From positions 552,642-616,641 of the forward strand of contig OX030963.1 of assembly GCA_943735955.1 (NCBI GenBank): 64,000 bases of DNA. The letters are read 5' to 3'. Positions 24,070-50,589 of the stretch are shown piece by piece. The notes beneath the pieces were generated by a model. The model was not told the DNA's origin, did not search any database, and saw nothing but the letters and a program-made list of their open reading frames with translations. Position numbers and translations under genes: made by a program. The first letter of the stretch is position 1; each line of letters starts with the position of its first letter. This stretch comes from Piscicola geometra. Taxonomy: Eukaryota; Annelida; Clitellata; Hirudinida; Piscicolidae.

Positions 24070-24576
24070 ACTATTGAAAAAAGATTAATATTTAAAATTT
24101 ATGAAAAGTATAGCATTTAAAATTAGGAATCTAATGAATTTAGTAATTTAAAAATTAATCGCAGTTTCGAAAAAACATTGTTACTTGTGAAAGTAGTAAT
24201 AATTTACTTTTAATAAATATAATTTTTCTTCTTTTCTGCAATATTATATAAATATTTGAATTATTAAAATTTTTAAATATATATTTTAACTGTTTTTTTT
24301 TAAATTGTATCGCTTCAACTGTTAGATATATTTTATATCTGTGAAGGTTAGTTCTCTTCAGGTTCAGATCTTATACATTACAACGTAAGTTATATTAATA
24401 TAATTTTAAATAATCATGTTTTTTTATATTATTCTGAAAATTAATTAATTTAAAACTTAAATATATTCATCAATCGTGGTCCACAGCACAGTCATTAATA
24501 TATAAAGTCTAAATTAAAACTTAAATTATAAACTACCTAAACTTTAGGTCCTAAACTTCCAACCAGACAGTCCAAA
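24070..24576. promoter_or_regulatory. Bidirectional promoter region of NudE and COX6B
   Basis: 507 bp lie between the divergent start codons. It is AT-rich, and no motif can be named with confidence. Confidence 0.4.
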
Positions 24577-24805
24577 ATGTCTGAGCAAATAGAACTGTGG
24601 ACACCACCCTTCGACGCCAGGTTTCCAAACGTCAACCAAACCAGGTGAGGAAGGTCTTTAAAATATTATTCACAATTTTCAATTTTTTGTTTTCAGAATA
24701 TTAAAAATATATTTAAAGAATTATCTCTTATCTCCAACTAGAAACTGCTGGCAAAACTATGTGGACTTTCACAGATGTCAAAAGAAGAAAGGTAGTCTAA
24801 TATGC

Positions 24806-24898
<93 letters not shown>

Positions 24899-25083
24899 AA
24901 GGAGAGGACTATGAGCCATGCAATTACTTTCGGAAGGTGTACAAGTCCTTGTGTCCTAATGAGTGGGTCAGTGAAGCTTTATCTCTAATAGCAATTCATT
25001 CAAATTTAATTTTATTGTTCAATCACCAGGTGGCGAAGTGGGATGAGCAGAGAGAAAAGAATGCCTTCCCAGCCAAAATTTGA
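24577..25083 (+). CDS. COX6B: Cytochrome c oxidase subunit 6B
   Basis: Four exons in clean phase (24577-24644, 24742-24791, 24902-24966, 25030-25083) give 78 residues. The protein matches the family throughout: PPFDARFPNVNQTR, NCWQNYVDFHRCQKKKG, CNYFRKVYKSLCP and WDEQREKNAFPAKI. The twin cysteine motifs (C-x9-C in CWQNYVDFHRC and C-x10-C in CNYFRKVYKSLC) form the helical hairpin that is oxidised by MIA40 in the intermembrane space. The subunit bridges the two monomers of complex IV. Residues between the two motifs are fewer than in human, giving a slightly shorter protein. The second intron is almost entirely (CA)n. Divergent from NudE. Confidence 0.96.
24814..24897. repeat. (CA)n microsatellite filling COX6B intron 2
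   Basis: About forty CA units occupy most of a 110-bp intron and end four bases before the AATAAG acceptor. Confidence 0.95.
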
Positions 25084-26107
25084 TTCCCATTGATTTGACA
25101 AAAGGCCTAGTATGACTATTAAATTTCCGCTAAATAAATGATTTTCAATAAAATGTTTGGAAAGTGTGCTGTTACTATTGACAAGAAAGAACAAGCAAAA
25201 AGTAAGAATTCATCTCAACACTGAGCTCTCAAAGTTGCCTTTATAATCGATCAAGGTGATAGTTTCTGCAAGCAGCCAAGTGCTTCTGAGGCATGGGAAC
25301 TGCCTGAGGCAGCCTCAGTTGTACTTGTGAGGGTAAAGGTCTTTGTCAGGCACCTCTGAAGGCCTCATTACTGTAGTAGTTTGTACTTTATCTTTTTTGG
25401 TGTTGCATATGGTATTATGGTATTGCATAATATAAGTTAGAATGCCATTGCATATAAATTCATAATGCATAACCATCGCCTATTCACCCCTCCTCACTTG
25501 TGTACTCCATGCGATGCTGGGTGAGTGTGTGCTTGTTCACGTTCACTTTAACGAGTGCCACCCCAGTCAACAAAATGGCTGCAGTAATATTAAAATAATC
25601 CATTGTATTATGACTGCTTTATATTTTCATTTCTCATCATCACCATCATGGGTATTATACAAGCCTTGATAGTCCTCTCTACATCCCCTGCCAACCTGCT
25701 CCAGCCATGCCAAGAGAGAGAACCAAGTCAGGCACTTCATGGTAGCCCCTCTTTATGTAGTTGACTAAGGGGGAGGGTGGATGAGGTGCTAATATTAAAT
25801 ATAAAATGTATGCTTTTCACTTTGGAAATAGAATGCCCTTGAAATGTGAAAAAATTATTTTATTTTTATTACATAAAAATATTTGTTTAATAGTTAAAAA
25901 CTAGTCAAAAAATAGTTTACTAGCTCTAGAAGCCATTCCGAAAAGATTGAAATATTTAAATATCCAAGTGAATATCGACTATTTCGAAAAAACCATAGAC
26001 ACTAAACAAAAAGTTGTTAAAACTCTTTGCCCTCGTCATTTTGGACATTGTTAGTTTATAAAGTTGTGTCACTTAAAAACTATATTTAAATTACTAAAAA
26101 GAAATAA
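25084..26107. other. Intergenic DNA without recognised features
   Basis: Mixed composition; no exon with splice-compatible borders was found. The 3' end of COX6B and the 5' end of the next gene lie here. Confidence 0.5.
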
Positions 26108-28511
26108 ATGCGTTTTATAACAGTTTTCATGAAAATTCTCAATCATCTCTCCCCCCTCCTCTCATCCTCTCTTATCCTCTCATCCATCCTCCCATTCCTC
26201 TTCCACTTCCACCTGACGAATGGCGTTTTGATGGAAGACTCAGAGTTCAATCAATTTCGCGCGGTTGACACACTGCACGATGATGCATTCAGTGCAGCCT
26301 TCTTCAAGAACGCCTACAGCGAAAGTGTGGCGAATCCAACATTCATCCAACACCTGCTGCGCCAGAAGGAAATCATACCCTGCTTCGACCTCACCGAAGT
26401 CAGCAGTCTCCCGGTCGGATCTAACTTCACGTGGCTCAGCAAAACCATGCACCCCATCTACTCCAAGAACATCCGCTCTCTCCCAACCGGAGAGTGTGTC
26501 TACTACTTGTCTCTTTCAGACTCTTTCACGAGTATTTCACGAATGTTTTACTTTGAAAAATCAAAACACAAAAAGCAATAAAACAGCGCTATAACAACAA
26601 CAAAAACAACAAAAACAACAACGCACCACTCCATTCCAGAATGGAAATCATCAACGCCACGGCACAGGACTCGGGTTTTTACCGTTGTGTAGTTCAGTCA
26701 GAACTTGCCAAGATCCGCCTCATCTTCAACAGACCCGTGATCATATATCTGGTTCGTGTTTGCATGGATGGATGCTTGCATGCATGGAAAAAAAGATGGA
26801 TGGAAGGATGAGCAGTTGAGGTAACAAATCAGCAGCAGCACAGTGAACCAATTACAGACACCGATCTACAGTCTGCAGCGACAGATCGTCTTCAAGACGC
26901 CCCGAGGAGACACCTTGATGGCGAGACAGGCGTTTGCCTCGGTGCTGAAGGCCTTCTGCAACAACGACGTGGTTGGCTGTCTCTACAAGTTCAAGCCACT
27001 AGGCTTCAACTACTCCGCTGGATTCATCAAGGTGGCTGTTGTTGCAAAGTGTTGCTATTGATTGTCGTTGCCTTAAATTGGGGAGTCTAATTTATACAAG
27101 AGAATACTTGAAAACATCATAAAGGACGATTTTAACACAACAACTGCAACACCACTGAAAACTACAGCACCACAACTACACTACAACTACAACTAAACAA
27201 CTAAAACACCACAACTACACCAATACTACAACACCACAACTACACCACAACTACAACTACACCACTACACCACCAACACCACAGTACCGGATCCAGATGG
27301 ACCAAGCGATCGATCCCAGCTTCGAGCAGCCCAAGTGCACTCCCGACTGCATCAAAAACGCCTTCACGAGCTTCCTGCTGACGAACGACCAGCGAGAGCA
27401 TCTCTTCAGAAAGTTCTCCTACGTCACCGCCAACACAATCAGAGACGCCACCCACTTCCAGTTCGACAGCGCAGAAAACGAGACCAAAATAATCGCCAGC
27501 TGCCACCAGGGCTTCTTCCTCTTCAAAGATAAAGTCTGTTTGCCATGCCTCGCCGGTTATTACGGCCTCTCGAGCAGCTGCTACCGCTGCGGCTTCTTCC
27601 ACTACCAGTCGCACTTTGCCTCCAAGTCATGTCGCAGCTGTCCTCGCTTGGGCTTCTCGTTCGAGCGGGCCAAGTACTCTCCTGAGCAGTGCGTGCCCTT
27701 CAAGAGCAACCGGGCAGCCCAGATGTACATCGTCCTCGTCGTCGTCGTCATCCTCCTCATCTTCTGGCTTTTCGCCCTCCACTGTGGTCTGCTGCCCTGC
27801 CTCTACAAGCCCCCCTCCCGCAGGGCAATCCCCAAGGTTTGCACGAGGAATGGGGCTCTTTGAACTGTCCCATCTGAACACATTACTCCATATGCAAATA
27901 AACTTTCTTGATCCGCTCACCAGGTGAAGGACAAGCACTACCTCAAAGTGCTCGACCGACACCGCAAGAAGGCGCAGAAGATCAAGAAACTCCTCACCAG
28001 GGCAAAGACCATCGAGGGCGAGTTGGTGTCTGTCTACGCCGAGAAGAAGATGAAGATGCAGCAGCGGTCGCAGGCGCTCAAGAGGCTGCAAGCCACCGGT
28101 CAATTGGACGCCCTGGTGAAGGCTCGTGATTCCGTCAAAATGTCCTACCTGAAAAAAGCCCAGTTCAACCCGAAACTCTATAATCCACAACAACAACTAC
28201 TACAGCAACAGCAACAAGCCTACTACAATCAAATGTATAGGCAACCACACAACCAACAACAACTACTACAACAACAACAACAAGCTCAATACAATCAAAT
28301 GTATAAGCAACCATACAACCAACAACAACTACTACAACAGCAAGCCCAATACAACCAAATGTACAGACAGCCATACAACCAACAACATCAACAGTACCAG
28401 CAGCAACAGCAATACCAACAACAACAACAACAACAACGACCACATGCATACAACCATTCAACCCTTCCACAACGAGCACAAGCACCACGGCAGGCACCTT
28501 CCGCCAAATGA
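26108..28511 (+). CDS. Ig-domain, cysteine-rich single-pass membrane protein, ZPBP-like
   Basis: Five exons in phase (26108-26508, 26640-26751, 26858-27031, 27285-27836, 27924-28511) give about 608 residues. The N-terminus is a hydrophobic signal-like segment (LSPLLSSSLILSSILPFLF). An Ig fold ends in the typical DSGFYRCVVQ (Y-x-C). A cysteine-bearing middle domain follows, then a compact Cys module (CHQGFFLFKDKVCLPC, GYYGLSSSCYRC, CRSCP). One membrane helix follows (MYIVLVVVVILLIFWLFAL). The cytoplasmic part has a basic helical stretch (HRKKAQKIKKLL) and a Gln-rich tail with QMYRQPYNQQ repeats. The order Ig, middle domain, C-x2-C/GYY/C-x2-C module recalls the acrosomal zona-pellucida-binding protein (ZPBP), which is secreted and lacks the TM. 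Similarity is weak, so the assignment is tentative. Another Ig receptor is possible. Confidence 0.75.
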
Positions 28512-28699
28512 CAATCCCATCGAGAGCCTCCCAGCCTTCCCCTCTGAGACTCGTTCAACTTTTCAGCTTCCTCATTTGCACATAGAATTCATTCAATCAA
28601 ACAATCAAATTATGAAACGGATTTCTTTTGATCTGAGAACCGCTCATATCACTTTTCTATTTCTTCTGGCAATTGCATACAAACAAAATAATCAAAGAC
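28512..28699. other. Spacer between convergent genes
   Basis: This is a short 3' flank shared by the ZPBP-like gene (+) and the ADAM gene (-). No feature is clear. Confidence 0.4.
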
Positions 28700-33681
<4,982 letters not shown>

Positions 33682-34136
33682 GACGCCTGTGAAGGGTTCG
33701 ATGTGAAGGCGTCACTTCACGCGTGTGTGAGGAACCCTTTATGCTGCATTCGTTCCCACAATCCCTACAGAGTTCATGCGATCGAAAAGAGGCTCAACAA
33801 GTGACCACCTTGGAGGAGGAGGAAGAGAAGGAGGAGGAGGGTCACCTTGGAAACGACCATCAGCACTGCTTACAACACTTACTTTTCTTTAAATATGAGC
33901 GCTTTTGAATTTGAGGAAAGAGCGCTATAGGAATGTATTTGATTGATTGATTTGATTGAAAGTCGCACCAACGAAGAGATGCTTACAAACAATTAGTGTT
34001 TACAAACATGACGTTGCTTAAAAGTAACTGTCAAGCTTAGTTGCATGCGTTCAAATGACACTTTGAGACGTTTAATGAGCAGTGTTTCAAGACATGAGAA
34101 TGAAGGAAGAAGTGTGAAATGAAAGAGCAAAGGCGC
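33682..34136. other. Spacer with a LINE 3' tail (33895-33960)
   Basis: A plus-strand LINE-like tail (GAGCGCTTTTGAATTTGAGG, AGAGCGCTATAGG, then GATTGATTGATTTGATTG) is present. The rest is spacer between ADAM (which starts here or a little upstream) and the 3' end of GPN3. Confidence 0.6.
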
Positions 34137-35343
34137 CTAGTTGTCGTAGTCGTCCATCTGTGGTGACGGCATCATTGTATCATTCATCCATCCATCCATC
34201 CATTACTCACCACCACCAATACGTCCAAATTGCAACCATCACAAAGCACATTAGAACACACACAGTCACCACACTTGGCAACCTCCCCCCTGCCATCTCA
34301 CCCGGTTGGTCTTGACGTCGGCATGGTCGGAGTACTGGAGGAGGTTGTCGCAGTGGCTGAAGAGGTCCTCCACTGAGCTCTCGTCTGTTATGTCCAGCGG
34401 CAGCAGTCGCACTAGTCCGTAGTCGTCCAGCTGGTTGAAGTGGTGATGGTGATGAAGCTGATGATGATGATGATGGTGGTGGGAGGTAGATTTTGTACGA
34501 TAATCTACACACCCAACGAACCATACCAGACCCACCCACCACAGAGGCAATGGAGAGGAGGACTTTCTTGAGAGCTCGGGTGGTGATGGTGTCGGGCTGC
34601 TGCGACAGGGCATCTCTGAAGGACGCAGGCTCCAGCAAGTCGTCGAGGTTTTCCTTCGTGCTAGCGTCTAGAAGATCCACCTTGCTCAAAACACAGAAGG
34701 AAGGCGCCTGTATTGTCGTACGTCATCATCATCATCATCATCGAAACCATCATCATCATCACTACCTCCACCATCACCATCATCATCATCACCTCGATGT
34801 TGACGAGGGCAGAGAGGGCACACATGGCGCCCGAGACGAACTTGAAGGGGTCGGTGAGGAACTGGCAGTCCATCAGAAAGACCACCACCACTCCGAAGCC
34901 CATGCCAGCCAGCCCCTCCAGCAGACGTACCATCACCGTGCTGTGCGTGTACAACTCTATCTGGCCTGGTTGCGAGCATGGGAGGAGAGGAGAGAAAGGT
35001 GACGGTGTATATGTAGAGATGTATGAATATTTATAGAGAACACACACGCGCACGCACGCACGCACACACACACCCACACACACACGCACACACACACCCA
35101 CACACACACGCACACACACACGCACACACACACACGCACACACATACAAACACACACACACACACACACACATACAAACACACACATACACACACACACC
35201 AGGACAGTCAAAGAGGATGTAGTCATCACCGCCATCCTCGAGCAACTCCTTCAACCACTCCATGTGATTTACTAAGTACCTGAAGTAAAGAAATAAAAAC
35301 TTCGATCTTTCCATTGACATCATCATCATCATCATCATCATCG

Positions 35344-35400
<57 letters not shown>

Positions 35401-35973
35401 CCTAGAAGCTCCCATGCAGTTCCTACACTAAGCATTTGTAATATGGCAGATTAAATAAAGAATATAGTGAAGCACACACTCCATGCAGAAGATCAGTCCC
35501 CCGTTCGGTCCCAGGTTCAATTCCTCGTCCTCCATCACGTCCTCCAGACTTATCAGGTCCTTCACGTCTGTGCAGTGGAGGAAGTTGTGCTGCTTTGAGG
35601 AAGCCTTTGCAAACAGCAACATTAACAGTTGTGACAATGATTATGATGATGATAACAGCAATTAGCAAAATTAACAGTTGTAACAACAATGATGATGATG
35701 ATAACAGCAATTAGCAACATTAACAGTTGTAACAACAATGATGATGATGATGATAACAGCAATTAGCAACATTAACAGTTGTAATGATGATGATGATGAT
35801 AACAGCAATCAGCAACATTAACAGTTGTAATGATGATGATGATGATAACAGCAATCAGCAAAATTAACAGTTGTAACAACAATGATGATGATGATAACAG
35901 CAATTAGCAACATTAACAGTTGTAATGATGATGATGATGATGATAACAGCAATCAGCAACATTAACAGTTGTA

Positions 35974-36035
<62 letters not shown>

Positions 36036-36414
36036 AACAGCAATTGATGAATCATTAAAAGACCTGCAAGGGCCTGGTAGGTGAAGATGTCATTGGCTGG
36101 ATCGAGGTTGATGACGTCACACCTCCTCCTCACTGTGGAGGCGTACGTCTGGATGGTTTCGCAGTAGGTGGACTGCAGGGGTGGGATGAAGGTGCCATGA
36201 GTCTTTCAATATGAACACACTTTATACTATAAAGATTATGGTATAAAAATTGTTATTACTAAATAATGTAAGAGTGATGTTGATGATAATGATGTTGATG
36301 ATAATGATGGTGTCGAGAAAAATGCAAAAATGTAATTTAAGTGAAAATTCGTTAAGCAGTTGTAACCTTGCCACAGCCAGCAGGACCAATGACCAGCTGA
36401 CAAAACTTACTCAT
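34137..36414 (-). CDS. GPN3: GPN-loop GTPase 3
   Basis: Eight exons fit perfectly in phase: 36414-36367, 36172-36064, 35567-35480, 35279-35200, 34965-34793, 34707-34540, 34430-34302 and 34157-34137, giving 271 residues. The G1 P-loop is GPAGCGKST, and the family-defining GPN is in [13 protein letters not shown]. The G3 is [11 protein letters not shown], the guanine-specificity motif is SKVDLL, and [11 protein letters not shown] is the conserved strand. The end is MDDYDN, shorter than the human tail. GPN3 works with GPN1 in assembly and nuclear import of RNA polymerase II. The gene lies downstream of nothing on its strand and is followed by the ADAM gene in the same orientation. Introns hold (CA)n, (ATC)n and a GATAACAGCAA-type array. 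Confidence 0.96.
35035..35405. repeat. (CA)n and (ATC)n tracts in GPN3 introns
   Basis: (CACACG/CACACA)n fills 35040-35199, between GPN3 exons 5 and 4 (plus-strand order), and (ATC)n fills 35320-35400 beyond exon 4. The donor GTGTGT after exon 4 is the edge of the CA tract. Confidence 0.92.
35625..36050. repeat. About 50-bp repeats with GATAACAGCAATTAGCAACA in GPN3 intron 2
   Basis: Seven to eight units combine AACAGCAATYAGCAAMATTA, ACAGTTGTAA and a (GAT)n run of variable length. The last GAT run is the longest (about 18 units). Confidence 0.9.
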
Positions 36415-38153
36415 CTCTAAGCACTGGAAAAGTAAGGAAAATTAAACAGTGAATTATTACAAAAATAAATTTAAATTACCTCCACTACTAGAAGTTAGGT
36501 TAACTTTTGTTGTTTTACAGTATTTTTAGCACTTTATTTCTTCTAAATTAATAAAACCTAGCGAATTAAAGATATTTTTAAAGCTTTAATTATGAGAAGC
36601 AGGTTCTGAAAATAGGTAAATACATTTTGTAAACTTGTTTTTGAAGTTTTCAACTTTAACTACTTTTTCATGTGTTTTTAGGTATTTTGTAAAAATCTTA
36701 CTAAAAATACTTCAAGAAGAATGTTAATACAGAGATTAACCCTTGAAATTTCAATTTTGCAGTAGTTTTATGGCATAACTTGTACTTATCCACTTCAGCT
36801 CCTGCAAAGCACTTGAGATCATTTTTTAATAGAGCGAAGCGGAAATTATTTCGCAAAATATTTGATGCTTGAAAATGAATAACTATACACTTTTTGCACT
36901 ATAATTATAAAAAGTATCACATCTCTAAATGTTAGTCAACAAATAAATTCGGTTAATTAAATATTTATATTTAGATAACCTCGCCAAACCCATAAAAATA
37001 GTCTAAAAATAACATTTAAGTACTTTTATACATTCACAACCGTTAACAATAAAGCTTTGAAAATGAATAATATCAGCGAAATGACCTAATCCAAAACAAC
37101 CTTCCTTCCTGATACACACAAGCTTTATCTTCTTTCATTGGAGGTTACTTTTTCAACATTATGTCTCAATTTATTCTGTTTTCCGAATATTAATTAGTTC
37201 ATGTGAATATCATTAATGAAATTACTAACAATCTCAACAATCAAAGCTTCTTCTCATATAATTTAAATAACTAATTTTTATTATATTTTGAAATATAATA
37301 AAAAAATTTGACTCGGCACTTATAAATTCATTGGACTTCTGCAAACACTCAAGAAATGCTAATTACACCAAATCCCGCTATTTGATTATGGCAATGCAAT
37401 CATATGAATGCTTTTCATGCTGGCAAGACCACTCAATGCTCCCTTGAGCCTCTATATAAGTGACATCTTGCTGAGCGGTGCAACTACTCACCTGTTTGCC
37501 TGCTAAAACCTCATGTTTCAGCATTCTGAGCAAATTACTTATGGGTTATAATTGACTCTGAATCATTTAACCAATTAAGTCAGTTTTCAATAAAATAATC
37601 AATTTTGTATAAATAATAGATTATTGTATGTGACTGGAATATCATTATCATGAGCACCCTGCATGTGACTGGAATATCATTATCATGAGCATCATTGCTG
37701 GAATGTGTGACAGAGAATGCAGCATATAGAGTTGCACGACCTTCAGGCTTGCATGTGCGATGTTGTTTGTGGAAGCACTGCTTGCTCAGCTGAAGCAAGT
37801 GAAGCAGGAACAGGCAAGCTGAAAAGTGGAATGTGAAAGGACTTTAGTGAGTTGTTTGTACAAGCAGTTTGAGACGAGAGTGTCAACAAGTAAGAATGGT
37901 TTGAGACAACTCAGTGTATATAGAAACAAACAGAAACTAAGTGTGAATAAGTAAAAACAGTTTAAGGAAACTCAGTGTATATATCAATCAATCACTAATT
38001 ATTTGTATAGCGCCCTTTACGAAGTGAACAAAAGCGCTCATATAGAAACAAACGGAAACTCAGTGTAAACAAGTACGCACAGTTTGAGGCAACTGGACAC
38101 CAAGAAACATCTTTCTGCTCATTACAAACAGCACAACTCAAAGCTGCCCCACA
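36415..38153. other. Intergenic region between divergent GPN3 and AMPK gamma genes
   Basis: Mostly AT-rich with no exon. A 35-bp duplication (ATGTGACTGGAATATCATTA) lies at 37625-37690. A 57-bp tandem sequence (AGAAACAAACAGAAACTAAG, CTCAGTGTATAT) occurs about three times at 37860-38100, with a LINE tail inserted at 37985-38042. The promoters of both genes must lie here. Confidence 0.6.
37985..38042 (-). mobile_element. LINE 3'-tail remnant
   Basis: CAATCAATCACTAATTATTT followed by GTATAGCGCCCTTTACGAAG and AAAAGCGCTCA is nearly identical to the 3' end of the LINE at 52745-52806. Only the tail is present, as expected for extreme 5' truncation. It interrupts a short tandem repeat. Confidence 0.8.
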
Positions 38154-46780
<8,627 letters not shown>

Positions 46781-48050
46781 TAAGATTAGTAGTAGTAGTT
46801 CTAGTATTATTTTTATTATTATTATTAGTAATAGTAGTAGTGGTAGTTTTAGTAGTAGTAGTACTAGTAGTAGTAGGTTGTTGAGCGGAGTCATCTCTTG
46901 TTACAAACCCGTGCTATATTCATGTAGAGCTTTACAATCCACTCAACTGTACCTTTGCAGCTTCCTTCCCGCTGATGCCAGTATACATTCGATGTTATCA
47001 TTTCATCATCATCATCATTCACACTCATTATTCTTGACATTTGTAATATGCTCTTTCATTACTATTGATCTACTTTGTAGTATCCCTAATTGATGGCGCC
47101 TGCATAGAGGCAGTGGCAGGGTTTGCAGCAGGCAGCCACCTCAGACTGCCTGCCTGTCTGCCCTCAGTCCAACAACTATGTCATATGTGCACTAGCCTAT
47201 CGACCCATCATCACTGCTATTAGTACATTATTGCTTAACAAAATTGTTATTATGTAGATATTTTAATTAAATTATATTTATAAAAAAGATTGTATACGCT
47301 TCATCCTCGCATTTAGTTCATCTCTCTTTCACATTTTCATTCTTCCACTTCTTCTTTTCCTCCCTCTCTCCCTCCTTCCTCATCGGTCAACACTGTATAG
47401 ATGCACACATCCTCACTTCTTTCAAGATGTCGCCAAACGTATTCACTGTATATTTCCTACGGTAGTGATGATGATGTTGAGGAGGAGGATGATGATGATG
47501 ATGATGAGGAGGAGGAGCAGGATGATGATGATAATGTTTAGTAAATCTGTACAGACTGAAATACTGTAAATACGCAGTGGAAAGTGGTAGCAAAATTGAT
47601 GCTCCATCAACCTCTTGCATCCATCTCATATTTCACACGCGATTCCGCCCCTTTGAAGACTGCATTGCATGATAATGATCCAGTGTGCATCCTCATGTTG
47701 AAGCACATACATACATAGGTGTATACTATTCATTGAAGTGTACACAAAGCTGTACAGTTGACATATGCTTGGTGTGTTCACATTAACGATAGCGTACAGA
47801 GGAACGATGTTGCTTGATCATTACCAGTATCAACATCGTCATGAATATCGTCATCATCACCATCAATTACTGACTGTCTTTCTGATGTCTTATTGGCAAA
47901 TCAAGCGTGTTTCACCAGCTGACTGTTTTTCATTTTATAAATAAATAAAATCGATAATACTAATAATAATAAGAATGATAATAATTATGAGAAGCCTAAA
48001 TCAGATAATGATAATGATGCAGGGGGTGATGATGATGATGGAGGGGGTGA
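46781..48050. other. 3' flank of AMPK gamma and of CISD3 (convergent)
   Basis: AGT/ATT repeats (46785-46875) are followed by ordinary sequence without exon signatures. A GATGATGAGGAGGAGGA tract lies near 47465-47535. No RNA gene was recognised. Confidence 0.5.
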
Positions 48051-48720
48051 TCAAGGCTTGATGGCAGACTGGATGTCTTCTCGACGGTGGGTACCATCAC
48101 AGAAGGGCTGGTTGGAAGACTGCTTGCAGTTGCAGAGGTGGTACGTCTTGGTGGAAGGTACGGTGAAGAGGAGGGGTCGAAAGAGAGGTCTGCTCTTCAC
48201 ACGCTCGTCCCCATCTAGTCGTCTGTGGGAGCCGTCACACATCGGCTGTGGTCGTGGTGAGATCAGAGATGGGTGGTTTGGCTGTGTTTATATTAATATT
48301 GACCACACTATGCATCACTCTCTTACCACAACATCTCTCCCCCACCACCCATCTCTCCCTTACCTGGCTCTTGCTGATGCCACACATGCACCACTTGTAC
48401 TCCTTGCCAGCCTGCAGCACCATCGGTAATGCCTTGTTGTCATAGATACGACCCTTGGGCGGCTCTGGCGCATACTCGCCTGGAAAGTACTCAGCCTCCC
48501 AGTGCGGCTTTGCCTCCACAAAGGCTGTGTGCGTGTGTGGTGCATCATGGGTTTAGGAAGCCTTTGAAATAGAATACTTGATGAGACGCAGCATTTGCAA
48601 ATAATCATCATCAGGAGCACCTTTGAAGGTGAGCGCCTCGATTGGAGCAGGCGTGTCTGGTCGTCTGAACCTCTTCCATCTTCTCTGCAGCTCTGATCCT
48701 AAGAACTGAAAAATATAAAT
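48051..48720 (-). CDS. CISD3: CDGSH iron-sulfur domain protein 3 (first exon not resolved)
   Basis: Three exons on the minus strand: about 48705-48622 (LGSELQRRWKRFRRPDTPAP), about 48525-48366 and about 48254-48051. The product carries two CDGSH modules. The first is WCMCGISKSQ-PMCDGSH, split by an intron, and the second is HLCNCKQSSNQPFCDGTH. Both have the C-x-C-x2-(S/T)-x3-P-x-C-D-G-(S/T)-H pattern that binds a 2Fe-2S cluster with three Cys and one His. CISD3 (MiNT) is the mitochondrial-matrix family member with two modules in one chain, which fits. The basic N-terminal region is compatible with a mitochondrial signal. The first exon, with the start codon, lies between 48720 and 49067 and could not be fixed. 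Confidence 0.9.
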
Positions 48721-49067
48721 TTAAAAAATAATTATGTTCAATGTATTATATGGTATTATAAAATCCTGCATCAAATAGTATTTTTACCCTTTTTGTTAAA
48801 AGGTTATTCAACCTCGAATTCATATTTTATCACTAATTTTAAAAGTAAATTTAAAATAAATAGTTTTAAAAAATTTTTTCTCAACAATTTCGTTTTCAAA
48901 ATTTGGTAGCTATCATAAAATTACAAATATTAGATTTATGGGAGGTTTAAACTGAACTATCTTTATCATCGTTCAAGAAACGTGTGGTTGCTCTCAAAAT
49001 TAGATCTACCACCACTAATCAAATGCTCACTAAATCACAAATACTGCTTCATTGAACGTAATATATA
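48721..49067. promoter_or_regulatory. Shared 5' region of CISD3 and NUFIP1
   Basis: Both divergent genes must start from this AT-rich stretch, which also has to hold the missing CISD3 first exon. No motif is identified. Confidence 0.4.
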
Positions 49068-50530
49068 ATGGATGATAATTTCCAGAATAAAGCCCGTTTC
49101 AACCGCGGAGCTTTTAAGAACAAAAATAATTTCAAAAATAAAAACAGCAACCATAAAAAAGACAACTATAAAAACAGAAACCATTCAGGCAATCGTTATA
49201 ACCACAATAACAACCAGTATAAAAACAACAATAACAACCAGTATAGCAACAACAACCAAAATAATGGCTTGTTGGCCATTTCCAACAACAGTTTTCCCCC
49301 CCAAGGCAACCAATCATTGCCCTGCCAACAACCACAAGTTCCATTTCTGCAACAACAACAAGCACCAGCACCTCAAAACATTCCTGCCATCCTCAACCAA
49401 ATCCAGCAACTGCAACAACAACTCCAGCTACAACAACTGCACTTGCAACAACTTCAACAGTCAACTCCACCCAACTCTGCAACCCCCTTAAATATTTATC
49501 AGCCCCCTCCATCCCCCTTCACTCCTCAAACTATCCCTCCACCCTCACTCCATCCATCCCCTTTCATCCCTCAACTGATCCCTCCACTCCATCCATCTCC
49601 CTTCACCAACTCTCAACTCCCAGATTTCTCTAAACCACCACCACCCCTACTTCTTTCCCCTTTTACTCTTCCTAGCACACCAAACTATTACACTAACAAC
49701 AACAACAGCAACAAAAACAATGATAATAACAACTACAAGGATAGTAGCTTCAGCAGTTCGGTCAACAGATGGGGCAAGGAACCTCCAAGCAGACATCCCA
49801 AAGAACAGAACAGGAATGTGCGTATGATACGTTTTAATAAGGAGTCTTGGTCTTTAATATAAGCTTTAAGAGATACTAAGGACATGGGATTTAACACATA
49901 CAACCACACACACAAAAACATGTCAAAATACACTCATACAGCCACACATACAATGACACAGAAGCAGGGCAACAGAGGAGGGGAGGAGTTCTATTGTGAG
50001 TCGTGTGACAGGGCCTTCAAGAGTGCAGACCAGTTGAAGGAACACACTGCACTGCACGTCAAGGTGGCCTACATCATCGCCTTCGTCAAGCACTTCATTC
50101 AGATGCACATTCCATCCATATTATGCACCTTTTTATATGTTGTTTTTCAATGATTTTTATTCTAGTTATTGATGCATTGCAGTGTAAAGTGGAGGGCTGC
50201 AAGTACGAGTCTCATCCGAAAATGGTGAAGATGCACCACAAATTTGTGAGTCGCCCTCCCCCACTTCACCACCTGTCCATCGCACTAGCCACTACTTCCC
50301 ATCACCACCCATTCCATCCACTCATCACGTACTCACTCCACCCACACCCTTTCTCTCCCGTCACCCACTCAACCCTTCTTTTCCCGTCACCCACTCCACC
50401 CTGCCCTCCTCACTGCCACTCCACCACCACCACGACAGCAACACAGCACAGGCCTGGCGAACAAGATATGGTCGTTGGAGACGAGTGAGGAGATTGAGAA
50501 GTGGAGGAGTGAGAGGAGGAGGTGCTCCAT

Positions 50531-50589
<59 letters not shown>

